Positions 18,479-27,094 of a stretch of 64,000 nt of DNA are shown here, one piece after another (within the stretch, counting starts at the first letter, position 1; the number at the start of each line of letters is the position of its first letter). The stretch lies in the NCBI RefSeq assembly GCF_005876955.1, contig NZ_SSCL01000003.1, forward strand, positions 248,001-312,000. The letters run 5' to 3'. Position numbers and translations under genes: made by a program. The notes under the pieces were generated by a model that was given only the letters and a program-made list of their open reading frames with translations, had not been told where the DNA came from and ran no database searches. The DNA comes from Sinomonas gamaensis. Its GTDB lineage: Bacteria > Actinomycetota > Actinomycetes > Actinomycetales > Micrococcaceae.

Positions 18479-19603
18479 TCACCGCGTGGTCTTGGCGAGG
18501 TAGGCCACCTCTGCCCGCAACCAGGTGCGGAAGCGTTCCTCCGAGAAGTCCTCAACGCGAGCTTGGATGATTTCTGCGTCCCACTCCCCCGCGTCGAAGG
18601 CGAGGACGGCCGCACGGATGGCGTCCGCCGTCGGCCGTTCAATGAAGCGGCCCGTGACCCCCTCAATGATGGTGTCGAGATACCCACCCGCCCGCAGGGC
18701 GATGGTCGGCTTGCCCCAGGCGCCCGCCTCGAGCGGCGTGATGCCGAAGTCCTCATGCGACGGCGCCACGAGGGCCTTCGACCGAGCATAGGCCCACCGC
18801 ATCTGGCCGTCGCTAAGCCCTGACACAAGTCGGACGTTGTCGGGCAGCCGCCCGTACAAGGCGGTTCGGAGGGGGCCATCACCGATGACGAGGAGCCGCT
18901 CGCTCAGGCCACGGAAAGCCTCGACTGCCTGGTCCACGTTCTTGTACGGCAGGAGCCTCGACACGACGAGGAAATGACCGCCCTCTCCCACGAAATCCTC
19001 GAGACCCTCGACTGTCTCCACAGGTCCCGCGACGTCTACGCTGTGCGGTGGATGGAAGAGGGCTGCCTCGAAGCCATAGACCTCTCCGATGCGATCTCTC
19101 ACCACGGTCGAGTTGGCCACGTAGCGGTGCGCCCTCGCCGCCGCCCATCGATCCCATGGGACAAGCAAGGGCTTCAAGGAAGCGAGGGCGAGCGCCGCCG
19201 GATTCCGTTTCCCTCCAGGGCCGAGGTACTGGTCCGAAAGGTAGAGCCAGCGCGCCGGCGAATGACAGTAGACCAACCTCCGTCCCGCAGTCCGGAACCC
19301 GTGCGCCCACCCGCTCGAGGAGGTGATGACGACGTCGGCCGGAACCTTGAGCGCGTGCGCCGCGGGGGCGAGGAGGGGCAGCGCGGAGCGATGGTTCCGA
19401 CGGAAGACCCGGAGGCTGTTCAGCGGTGAGGTCACGACGTCGGCCGTGCGGAATTCGGGGTAGGTGCCGTCAGGGTCGTAGAGCGTGGTGTAGATCTTGG
19501 CCTCGGGGAAGGCCCGGAGCATGGCGAGCACCACTCGCTCCGCGCCTCCGCGCTGTGTCAGGTAATCGTGTGCGATCGCGACGACCGGCTGCTTCTCCCC
19601 CAT
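18479..19603 (-). CDS. Glycosyltransferase family 4 (GT-B)
   Basis: 374 residues from the ATG at 19603 (an ATG directly before it at 19606 is equivalent), preceded by GAGGGGA. The N-terminal half holds AHDYLTQRGGAERVVLAML, typical of WcaI/mannosyltransferase-like GT4 enzymes, and the C-terminal half the nucleotide-sugar site: FLVVSRLLPYKNVDQAVEAF and the EX7E-like SHEDFGITPLEAGAWGKP. It adds a sugar to a lipid-linked oligosaccharide on the cytoplasmic face. It ends the leftward polysaccharide operon, 26 bases after the GT2 gene. The donor cannot be read from sequence. Confidence 0.9.
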   Translation of the reverse strand: MGEKQPVVAIAHDYLTQRGGAERVVLAMLRAFPEAKIYTTLYDPDGTYPEFRTADVVTSPLNSLRVFRRNHRSALPLLAPAAHALKVPADVVITSSSGWAHGFRTAGRRLVYCHSPARWLYLSDQYLGPGGKRNPAALALASLKPLLVPWDRWAAARAHRYVANSTVVRDRIGEVYGFEAALFHPPHSVDVAGPVETVEGLEDFVGEGGHFLVVSRLLPYKNVDQAVEAFRGLSERLLVIGDGPLRTALYGRLPDNVRLVSGLSDGQMRWAYARSKALVAPSHEDFGITPLEAGAWGKPTIALRAGGYLDTIIEGVTGRFIERPTADAIRAAVLAFDAGEWDAEIIQARVEDFSEERFRTWLRAEVAYLAKTTR

Positions 19604-19629
19604 CATTCCCCTCGTGAAACGAGTCCCCT

Positions 19630-20568
19630 TCAGAACGCGGCCCGTGCCCGGGACGGGTAACGGATCCCGGCAAGTCCCGCCGATTCGACGCCGAGGGCGA
19701 TGAGTTTCTCCGCCACCCCCGACGGCAGGAGCCGAGCGAGCCCATCGACCGCGCGGCCATACGCGGCAAGGGTTCGCTCCGTGGCGATTGCGCTGCCTGC
19801 GCCGACCATCCGGTTCCACAGGCCGCCCCCGGACTCCCGGTCACCGAGAGCCTCGCGTCCGTGGATGTCCTCGAATGCCTCGCGGGCGGCGCCCGAATGC
19901 AGTGCACGAAGAGCGCGGACAGCGGTGGTGGTGGATGCGCCGTGGTGGCGGGCGATGAGCTCCGGCGCGACGATGACGGGGATGCCTGCGGCGTGAAGCC
20001 GGTAGCCGAAGTCCACGTCCTCCCACCCGTAGCGTCGATAGCGGCGATCGTAGCCGCCGAGCTCGCGATGCACGCTCGCGCTGACGGAGACGTTGGCTGC
20101 CCAGAGCCGCCAGGTTCTCTCGGGCGGAAGGGCGAGCGCCTCGGCGAGCGCCCGCTTGTCGGCCTTCCTTCCATAGGCCCGGGCGTAGGGCGTCTCGGGC
20201 AACACGTTGGTGGTGAGTCCGACGACGCCGCAAGGGCCCTCCGCATGGCGGGTCACGTGCCCCGACACGAACCCCGGCAGGGGTTCGAGGTCATCGTCGG
20301 AACGGATGAGGATCCCGCCAGCCGCTGCCTCTGCCCCGGCGTTGAGGGCGGCCGACCGCCCCCTGTTCTCAGGGAAGACGATCGTCCGCACATCGAGCAG
20401 ATCGCGCCAACGGTTCACCTCCTCCTCGCTCCCGTCGACGTCGCCGTCTACGACGACAAGCACTTCGAAGTCCATGGAGTCCTGCGCGGCCAGTGCAGCG
20501 AGGAGGACTGGGAGGCGCCGGACGCCGCCACGCGTGGGCACAATGACGGACGCCGCCGGACCGATCAC
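19630..20568 (-). CDS. Glycosyltransferase family 2 (GT-A)
   Basis: 312 residues. The GT-A fold is evident: ASVIVPTRGGVRRLPVLLAAL, VVVDGDVDG, then FPENRGRSAALNAGAEAA and the metal-binding DDDLEP (in place of DXD), with WEDVDFGYRL as the catalytic ED motif. The start is GTG, overlapping the stop of the upstream GT4 gene by four bases (GTGA), so translation is coupled. No membrane segment. Part of the polysaccharide assembly set. Confidence 0.9.
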   Translation of the reverse strand: MIGPAASVIVPTRGGVRRLPVLLAALAAQDSMDFEVLVVVDGDVDGSEEEVNRWRDLLDVRTIVFPENRGRSAALNAGAEAAAGGILIRSDDDLEPLPGFVSGHVTRHAEGPCGVVGLTTNVLPETPYARAYGRKADKRALAEALALPPERTWRLWAANVSVSASVHRELGGYDRRYRRYGWEDVDFGYRLHAAGIPVIVAPELIARHHGASTTTAVRALRALHSGAAREAFEDIHGREALGDRESGGGLWNRMVGAGSAIATERTLAAYGRAVDGLARLLPSGVAEKLIALGVESAGLAGIRYPSRARAAF

Positions 20569-21647
20569 GTGGCTGCCTCAGCCTTCGGTGCAGCCGTACC
20601 CTCCGGCAGCAGCCCCAGCGATGTGAGCAGGTCGCGGAGGGCCTCCCTTCCGACCTCCGGCGAGAAACGTTCGGCCCATCGCATATGGGCGCGTTCGACG
20701 ACGTCGCTCGCCGGCAGCGCGGAGGCCGCCGCGGCAATGGCATCAGCGAGCGAGCGCGGGTCGCCTGCCCGGGCAATCCAGGGATGGTCCGGGCCGACGA
20801 CCTCCGGAAGAGCTCCGGCGTCCGAGACGACGACCGGCACCCGCGCCGACATTGCCTCGGTCACCACCAGCCCAAACGGCTCCTCCCACAGCGAGGGCAC
20901 CACGAGGATGTCGATCGTTCCGAAGAACTCGTCCGGGAGCATCCAGCCGAGCTGCTGGACGGAACCCGACAGCCTGCGCAGGCGGTTCTCGATAACCACC
21001 CGCTCCCGTGCGTCCACAAAGCGCGGCTCTCCTGCCACCCGGAGGAAGTATTTTTCCTGCCCCCTCCGGCGGAGCAGGCTGACGGCGTCGGCCAGGATGT
21101 GGACTCCCTTCGCCTCTGACGGGCGCCCCAGGAATCCTAGACGGAGCGGACCCTTGCCCCGGGGAACGACGACCCGCTCGAGGGCGGGGGACCAATTATG
21201 GAGGACTTTGGCCCCCGAGATCCTGCTGGCCATGAATTCGGACGGCACCACTGTGGCCATTGCCCCGAGGCGAGCGACCGTCACCGCGGCACGCTGCGGT
21301 CCTGCTGGAAGCTGGTGCAGGTGAACGATTCGGCGGGCCATTCCGGACGTTGCCGCCGCTGGGACCAGCCCGTTGCACCACAGCACCCCCTCGGGGTGCT
21401 CTTTGCGCCAGCGGCGCAGCACGTGCATGTACTCGGCGCGGCCTCGCACGCGCAGCGCCTCGACCGTGAAGCCGCGGTTCCGCGCCGTTTCGACGAGGCC
21501 TGCGGGAGTGTCCATGCCGACGACGAGCGGTTCTTTCCCGAGTTCACGGAGCGCTTCGGCAAGCGCAAGGAGCATGACCTCGCCGCCGGCGATATCGCCA
21601 TTGTTGGCGGCGAGGACAACCGGAAAATCAGAAGGAGGATTTGTCAT
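20565..21647 (-). CDS. Glycosyltransferase family 4 (GT-B)
   Basis: 360 residues from ATG at 21647, with GGGGAC 8 bases upstream; an ATG at 21662 is possible but has no such site. The N-terminal VVLAANNGDIAGGEVMLLALAEAL is the acceptor-side Gly-rich loop, and LRLGFLGRPSEAKGVHILADA plus PSLWEEPFGLVVTEAMSARVP form the donor site with the two-glutamate motif. It is overlapped at its end by the GT2 gene. Donor and acceptor are unknown. Confidence 0.9.
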   Translation of the reverse strand: MTNPPSDFPVVLAANNGDIAGGEVMLLALAEALRELGKEPLVVGMDTPAGLVETARNRGFTVEALRVRGRAEYMHVLRRWRKEHPEGVLWCNGLVPAAATSGMARRIVHLHQLPAGPQRAAVTVARLGAMATVVPSEFMASRISGAKVLHNWSPALERVVVPRGKGPLRLGFLGRPSEAKGVHILADAVSLLRRRGQEKYFLRVAGEPRFVDARERVVIENRLRRLSGSVQQLGWMLPDEFFGTIDILVVPSLWEEPFGLVVTEAMSARVPVVVSDAGALPEVVGPDHPWIARAGDPRSLADAIAAAASALPASDVVERAHMRWAERFSPEVGREALRDLLTSLGLLPEGTAAPKAEAAT

Positions 21648-21904
21648 GTTCACTGTCCCCATGTCACTCGACTACCAAATCTCACGCCCGTACACCGCTC
21701 ACGCGTTCATCGAATTGGCGGCAACCACCGAATGACCGCGTGCCCGGGGATGGAATGCACCACTCACGAGAATAGCCGGTCCGATCGGCCCGCACGCGGG
21801 CGCCGCATCCAACACGCCGGTGCCGTTCGTCCGGCCCGAGGACGAGAGCCGGGGAGGCCAGCTACGACGGCATCCGAGGCCCACTCTTGTCCCAACGAAT
21901 AGTT
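21648..21904. other. Intergenic spacer, no gene seen
   Basis: 257 bases between the polymerase-like gene and the GT4 gene, both leftward. No credible frame and no clean hairpin was found. It is less GC-rich than the coding sequence around it and probably holds the promoter for the three downstream glycosyltransferases. Confidence 0.5.
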
Positions 21905-23065
21905 TCATTCTTCCACCGCCGCTGCTGCTTTTTCGCATTTCGGCGGCGCCAATCCGCGTTGCAGTCCTATTGCCATAACGCAGCCCAGAAGGAGGAATAC
22001 CGGAAGCGCAAGGAGAACTTCACCGAGCCTTGAAGCGCAAAATAACAGCGCAATGGCGGCGGCTTCCAACGCAATCGGAGGCCGCATATGCGTCGCCCTC
22101 AGAAGTGGGAGCGCGACGGCGATGAGAACACCGGTGACGGCGACGAGAAGGATCCAGCCTCCTTCTACATACAGCCCCAGGAAGGAGTTGTGGAAGAACC
22201 ATGACCTCCCATCGAGGTAGACGGTGGCCTCACCGAGTCCAAGTCCATACGGCGGGGCGCCCTCGGCCTTCTGCCATGACGCTTCGTCAATGCGCGATCG
22301 GAGAAGATCGGTGCCCTTTCGGTCACTGAAGATCCATGCGTGGGCAAAATTGGCCTCGAGATACTGAATTCCGGCGTAGAGCGCCGCGAACATCGGGAGA
22401 TGAAACGGGAGCGGAAGCCGTCGCCGCACCAACACCCACAGAGAAGCGGCGGCGAGCGCAGCTATTGACGTCCGCGACCCCGTGAGGAAGACCGTCACCC
22501 CAGCAAAGACGAGCAGAGCAACGCGCCATCGCGCACGGCTCACGCAGGGCAGCGCGAGAAGGGGCACTGTCGCATAGAACAGGCCCGCGACGTTCTTGTC
22601 GCCCAGGAACCCCGTGAGAAGGCCCCCGTAGCTGTCCGGGGCGAGCCGCAAGTAGAAGAGCAGCACGTTGACGGCGAGCCCGGCGAGAAGACCCCGCAGC
22701 CCGGACCACACGTCCAGCCTCCCGGTTGCGATCTGGAGCGACAGCACGACCATCGCCACAAGGCGGACCGTACGCCTGAACCAATCCACCTCATTGACCC
22801 AGGACTCGATGACGCAATAGGCAAGCAGGATCGCCCAGAAGGGGATGTACCAGCCGTATCGAGTGAGCGGTCGGGCGGGCGAGCGGAAGATGCCGACTGC
22901 AACGAGAGCAACGGCCGCCAGTTCCGAAAGGGGAACCGAGACCGGCAGTACGGGTACGCCGAGGCCGTCAAAGATCAGAAGGAAGAACAGGCTGAATTCA
23001 ACGCCCCGCACGCGGTCCCGTCTTGGCGGTGCCTTCTCGTGCACCGCTACCGTCGCTGCGGTCAT
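21905..23065 (-). CDS. O-antigen ligase/Wzy polymerase-like membrane protein
   Basis: 386 residues with about 10-11 hydrophobic helices. A loop with GFLGDKNVAGLFYATV and the sequence LTGSRTSIAALAAA are typical of the O-antigen ligase/Wzy superfamily, and the large periplasmic loop has GLGLGEATVYLDGRSWFFHNSFLGLYVEGG, in which the HNSFLGLYVEGG block is the family signature. It would polymerise or transfer lipid-linked repeat units outside the membrane. The gene follows a GT4 gene with a 4-base overlap. The context, with a flippase-like ABC protein and an initiating transferase, supports polymerase. Confidence 0.85.
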   Translation of the reverse strand: MTAATVAVHEKAPPRRDRVRGVEFSLFFLLIFDGLGVPVLPVSVPLSELAAVALVAVGIFRSPARPLTRYGWYIPFWAILLAYCVIESWVNEVDWFRRTVRLVAMVVLSLQIATGRLDVWSGLRGLLAGLAVNVLLFYLRLAPDSYGGLLTGFLGDKNVAGLFYATVPLLALPCVSRARWRVALLVFAGVTVFLTGSRTSIAALAAASLWVLVRRRLPLPFHLPMFAALYAGIQYLEANFAHAWIFSDRKGTDLLRSRIDEASWQKAEGAPPYGLGLGEATVYLDGRSWFFHNSFLGLYVEGGWILLVAVTGVLIAVALPLLRATHMRPPIALEAAAIALLFCASRLGEVLLALPVFLLLGCVMAIGLQRGLAPPKCEKAAAAVEE

Positions 23066-24153
23066 AGCAGGGTTCCGTACGCCGCGGCTATTCGCGCCGT
23101 CATCTCTTTCCTCGAGGGCCAGCCCTCAGGCAACGCCGGTCGCGCCTCGTTGCCAACCTGGCGGACGATGGCCGCCGCCACGGCCCGGGAATCAGTGGCG
23201 CGCGCCAGACAGACCTCGGGCAGGATTTCGGGGTTGCCTCCCACTGGGGTCGCCACCACACCGAGGCCAGCTGCAACAGCGTCGAGCAGCGTATAGGAAC
23301 AGTTCTCCCAGGCCGAGAGCTGGATGACGACGTCCGCTGCGGACATCGCCTGGGACGCGTCGAGGAACCCGGGGAACGAGACCACATGCTCGAGGCCTAA
23401 CGCCTTGGTCATCGCCTCAGCTGCCTCCCGCTCTGGTCCTTCCCCCGCCACCGTGAGACGCGCGCCTGGATCGCGCCTCTGGAGTTCGGCGAAGGCATGC
23501 AGGAGCTCCGGGAGCTGCTTCTCGGGCGAAAGACGGGAGAGCGAAAGAACTCGAGGCGAGGAACGGGGTGGCCGCGGCTGCGGGCGTCTGGTTGCCTCCA
23601 CGCCGTTGGGAATGATCACTGGATCCACAGGCGGACGCCACTTCTCCAGCATGGCCTGTCGGGTCGCCCGGGAAACAGCGATCGTGAGGTCGGTCCTCCG
23701 GAGGCGCCATGAATGCACTAGCGCTCTGACTCGTGCCCTCCGCCGCGTTCGGTGGTAGAGCTTTTCGTCCCCCGCGATGCCGTGCTCTGTCGTGGCCAGA
23801 GAAATTCCGGTCAGAACCCTCGCAACGGCAGCGACAACGTCGGCATAGGCAAGGTGCGAATGGAGGACATTGGGTCGAATAGCCGCGACGTGTTTCAGCA
23901 GGGTCCGTACTGATCGGACCAAGCCGGCCTCGGGACCGAACGGGCCGGTGACCACCGCCGCCCCCGCTGCTCGGAGCCGATGGGCGAGATCGCCCTCCGG
24001 GCACAGGACAATCAGACGCCAGCCTGGGATCCCGACCGTTGCCACATCGAGGACGTGTCGCGCGACGCCGCCGAGCCCACCGACTGGCACTGCCCAGAGA
24101 GTGGTGGGGTGGGCGCTGAGGCCCGGAGACCGCCGTCGTCCACTCAGAACCAC
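23062..24153 (-). CDS. Glycosyltransferase family 4 (GT-B)
   Basis: 363 residues from a GTG that lies inside the end of the NeuB-fusion gene (10-base overlap). It has the glycine loop VGGLGGVARHVLDVA, a central HSHLAYADVVAA, TTEHGIAG, and the donor domain RVLSLSRLSPEKQLPELLHAF with SAWENCSYTLLDAVAAGLGVV. The EXFGXXXXE element is shortened to ENCSYTLLD, a known GT4 variation. It probably adds a hexose or a nonulosonic acid product; no more can be said. Confidence 0.88.
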   Translation of the reverse strand: MVLSGRRRSPGLSAHPTTLWAVPVGGLGGVARHVLDVATVGIPGWRLIVLCPEGDLAHRLRAAGAAVVTGPFGPEAGLVRSVRTLLKHVAAIRPNVLHSHLAYADVVAAVARVLTGISLATTEHGIAGDEKLYHRTRRRARVRALVHSWRLRRTDLTIAVSRATRQAMLEKWRPPVDPVIIPNGVEATRRPQPRPPRSSPRVLSLSRLSPEKQLPELLHAFAELQRRDPGARLTVAGEGPEREAAEAMTKALGLEHVVSFPGFLDASQAMSAADVVIQLSAWENCSYTLLDAVAAGLGVVATPVGGNPEILPEVCLARATDSRAVAAAIVRQVGNEARPALPEGWPSRKEMTARIAAAYGTLL

Positions 24154-26387
24154 TGCTCAAGCCTTTCGAGCGCGGTCCAAAAGCCCTCGCCGCTGTTCAC
24201 GTGCCCTTGCCAGATCTCCGGAATGAAGCCCACCCCCGGGGCCAACCGGTCGAGCTGCTGCGCCAGCGCGCCCCAGTCAACTTCCCCTTCGCCCACTTGG
24301 ATCCCTTCGCCGTCTACCCCTTTGGCGTCCACAAGGTGCAGGTGAACCGCGTGCGGGGCGAGCAGCTCGACGGCCTCCGAGAAAGGCATTCCGAGATGGT
24401 TGGCGGCCAGTTTGGAATGCGAGATGTCAAGGCAGAGTCCAACTCCGGTGGAACGCGCGAATTCAGCAGTGTCAGCCGGATCGAGGAACAAGTTGTGGAA
24501 CTGCTGGCCGCCCATGAGCCAGGGGTAGGGCGGCAGTGTCTGAGCTGCGAGCCGGATGCCACCTCTATCGAGCCGGGCGAGCGCGCTGGCGATCCGCTCG
24601 TACATTGCCGGCCGGCGTTCGGCGGCAACGTGAGCGTCGGTCGTGAAGCCGCCCATGGTCACGACCATGATCGGCTCGTCAGCGCGGCGGAACCACCGCG
24701 TGAGCGATCGGGTGACGTCGATGGTTCTCTGGACCTCGGCGATCGAACGCTCCCACACCACGTCATCGGGGGAGGCGAGGTCCACGATGAAATCACCCGA
24801 GAAGAGATCCGGGAGGTGGGTGGTGAAGCCCATGTCGAGCGGCTCGGTGAACACGGAGCCGACATCGATCTCGAGGTCCTTGTAGGAGAAATGGAACTCG
24901 AGGAAGTTCGGCGTGCAGTCGCGAACAAGGGCGGCATGGTCGTGATATCGGACGGGCAATCCCCACGGTCGGCGGAACGCGAAGTCACGACCCGACGGCA
25001 CGACGTCGGCGAGATCACCGGCGAAGAAGAAGTCGCCTCTCGCGAGGTCCCGCCCGAGCGTCCGGCCCAGCAGCTGCGGCAGCGCGTTGGGCTGCAGCCC
25101 CCGCCCTGGACTCCTGACGTCGACATCGGCCTCGCGCACGATTTGTCCCTTTGAGAGGGGGCGCGCGGCCACCAGCGACTTCGCCAGATTGACGCGATTC
25201 ATGAGCTCGCCCGTCGAGACTTCCCGCGGCGCGCTCTCCCCGATTGATTCCTCGGTCTCCCGAATCCAGCGGACCATCTCGGCGAACTCGTCTGGCAGGA
25301 GGGAGACCTTGTGATCATTCCCCTCCATCGACACGTCAACAGTGAAGTGCTTCTCGATGATCTTCGCTCCACGGGCCACTGCCGCCACCGGCACGTGGTA
25401 TCCGCGCTCGTGCCCGGAGTACCCCACAACGCATTGCCCGATCTCAGCAAGCCGGTCCATGTAAGCCAGGTTGACGTCCTTGTAGGGCGCCGGATAGGCC
25501 GACTGGCAATGGAGCATCGCAAACGACGTGCCGAGGCCGCGAAGAAGGGCGGCAGTCTCGCGAATCTCGTCCTCGCGAGACATCCCCGTGCTGAGGACAA
25601 GCGGAAGTCCCCGTGAACCCGCGTCGCGCAGGAGCGAGTGATGGGTGAGATCGGCCGAGGCGATCTTGAGCGCTGGAATGCCGTAGTCGGCCAGCGCAGC
25701 CACGCTCGGCGTGTCCCACGGGGTGCACATCACGTCGATTCCTCGCTCCCGGCAGTGGTCGAAGACCGTGAAGAGGGCTTCGGCCGGGAGGGAGAACCGC
25801 GAGAGGAGATCGAGCGTGTACTGGGCGCCCAGGTCTTCGCCTTCGCTCGAAGCGCTCCCCTGCCGATAGAGGGCATCCAGGTCGCGGAGCTGGAACTTCA
25901 CGGCGTCTGCGCCCGCGTCGGCCGCGAGGTCCACGAGATGCCGCGCAAGGTCGACCGACCCGTTGTGATTGTTGCCGATCTCAGCGATGACGAACGCGGG
26001 AAGACCTTCCCCGACATCGTGCGAGCCGAGCCGCAGAACGTCCGCGCGGTCGACAGCGACGGCGATGAGGCGCCCGCGATCATCGACGAGCGGGACGTGA
26101 GTGACTCCCGAGGACATCTGGGAACGCAGCTTCGTCAATGGACTCTTGTGATGTGCGCTGCGAACCGCACGGTTCGCCACGGCAAGTGCGAACGCGCCAA
26201 GATCCGCGCCGGGATTCTCTACGATCCAGCGCCGGAAGTCGCCGTCGGAGAGCGAACCCCTCAGAACACCGTGCTCGTCGACGCAGAACACGATGCGCTC
26301 CTGATTGGAGGTGATCTTGTGGAGCGCGGAAAGGACGGGATCCTCGGCGAAGACCACGTAGCGCGCAATGTCGCGTTCAATGATCAT
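24144..26387 (-). CDS. CBS - NeuB (N-acetylneuraminate synthase) - TIM-barrel isomerase fusion
   Basis: 747 residues, twice the length of NeuB. Residues about 1-120 form a CBS pair (FCVDEHGVLRGSLSDGDFRR, then VPLVDDRGRLIAVAV). Residues about 130-370 are NeuB, which condenses phosphoenolpyruvate with an N-acyl sugar: FVIAEIGNNHNGS, DAVKFQ, LHCQSAYPAPYKDVNL, GYSGHERGYH and EKHFTVD are all present. A SAF-type antifreeze domain follows (AKSLVAARPLSKGQIV to about 445). Residues about 460-747 are a sugar-phosphate isomerase/epimerase TIM barrel with LEFHFSYKDLEI, LCLDISHSKLA and HLHLVDAKG metal-binding positions. The start overlaps the NeuA stop (ATGA). The extra domains may supply the precursor sugar and adenylate control. 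Confidence 0.9.
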   Translation of the reverse strand: MIIERDIARYVVFAEDPVLSALHKITSNQERIVFCVDEHGVLRGSLSDGDFRRWIVENPGADLGAFALAVANRAVRSAHHKSPLTKLRSQMSSGVTHVPLVDDRGRLIAVAVDRADVLRLGSHDVGEGLPAFVIAEIGNNHNGSVDLARHLVDLAADAGADAVKFQLRDLDALYRQGSASSEGEDLGAQYTLDLLSRFSLPAEALFTVFDHCRERGIDVMCTPWDTPSVAALADYGIPALKIASADLTHHSLLRDAGSRGLPLVLSTGMSREDEIRETAALLRGLGTSFAMLHCQSAYPAPYKDVNLAYMDRLAEIGQCVVGYSGHERGYHVPVAAVARGAKIIEKHFTVDVSMEGNDHKVSLLPDEFAEMVRWIRETEESIGESAPREVSTGELMNRVNLAKSLVAARPLSKGQIVREADVDVRSPGRGLQPNALPQLLGRTLGRDLARGDFFFAGDLADVVPSGRDFAFRRPWGLPVRYHDHAALVRDCTPNFLEFHFSYKDLEIDVGSVFTEPLDMGFTTHLPDLFSGDFIVDLASPDDVVWERSIAEVQRTIDVTRSLTRWFRRADEPIMVVTMGGFTTDAHVAAERRPAMYERIASALARLDRGGIRLAAQTLPPYPWLMGGQQFHNLFLDPADTAEFARSTGVGLCLDISHSKLAANHLGMPFSEAVELLAPHAVHLHLVDAKGVDGEGIQVGEGEVDWGALAQQLDRLAPGVGFIPEIWQGHVNSGEGFWTALERLEQWF

Positions 26388-27094
26388 GACGCCCGCTCTC
26401 CCCCATCGAGTTCGGAGCGGAACCAGTCCAGATGCTGTTCCGCGATCAGCAGGTCCAGCTCCGTGTCGACGTCGACTCCCTCACGTTCGTCCATGACGAA
26501 GAGGCCGATCCTGCCGCCAAGCCGGCTTCCGCACTCCGAGTAGAGCGACGTCTTCGTGAGATACAGCGAGCCCGTCTCGCGGTACGCGTAGTCTTCGGCC
26601 GATAGATCCTGCCGCCGAGGACGCCGAGAAGGTTCGTAGGCGGCAATGGGATCCGTTCCCATCATCCAGAGGAAAGGCGTCTGGGGAACGACCCCGACGA
26701 GGGAATCGACGCCGCTCGCGTGGAATTGCTCGACTGCGCGGTCGAGCGTTCCCGCAAAACGGACCGGAGACGTGGCCTGCAGGAGCATGACGGCCTCAGG
26801 ACGGCGCCCTTGCTCCACTCGGACCCCGATGGCATGGCGGACCACTGGTTCGGTCGGCGTCTCGTCACGAGCGAGGGTGGACGGGCGGAGGAACGGTACG
26901 TCGGCGCCGGCGTCCTTGGCCACCCCCGCGATCTCGGGATCGTCGGTCGAAACGAGGACGTCAAGGTCGGCGCGTGCGGCGAGCGCCTGCTCGATGGTCC
27001 ACACAACGAGAGGCTTGCCCGCGACGACGCGGAGATTCTTCCGCGGAACCCCCTTGGACCCGCCCCGGACGGGTATCACACACAGAATGCTCAT
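26384..27094 (-). CDS. neuA: Acylneuraminate cytidylyltransferase (CMP-nonulosonate synthetase)
   Basis: 236 residues from an ATG preceded by GGGAGAAG; the open frame reaches further up but that part overlaps the next gene. The nucleotide-binding loop VIPVRGGSKGVPRKNL and LLQATSPVR are diagnostic of NeuA/PseF/LegF, and the acidic VDVDTELDLLIAE near the C-terminus binds the catalytic metal. It activates a nonulosonic acid with CTP. Both ends overlap neighbours by four bases (ATGA), linking it to the NeuB fusion downstream. Which acid it activates (sialic, legionaminic or other) cannot be told. Confidence 0.92.
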   Translation of the reverse strand: MSILCVIPVRGGSKGVPRKNLRVVAGKPLVVWTIEQALAARADLDVLVSTDDPEIAGVAKDAGADVPFLRPSTLARDETPTEPVVRHAIGVRVEQGRRPEAVMLLQATSPVRFAGTLDRAVEQFHASGVDSLVGVVPQTPFLWMMGTDPIAAYEPSRRPRRQDLSAEDYAYRETGSLYLTKTSLYSECGSRLGGRIGLFVMDEREGVDVDTELDLLIAEQHLDWFRSELDGGERAS

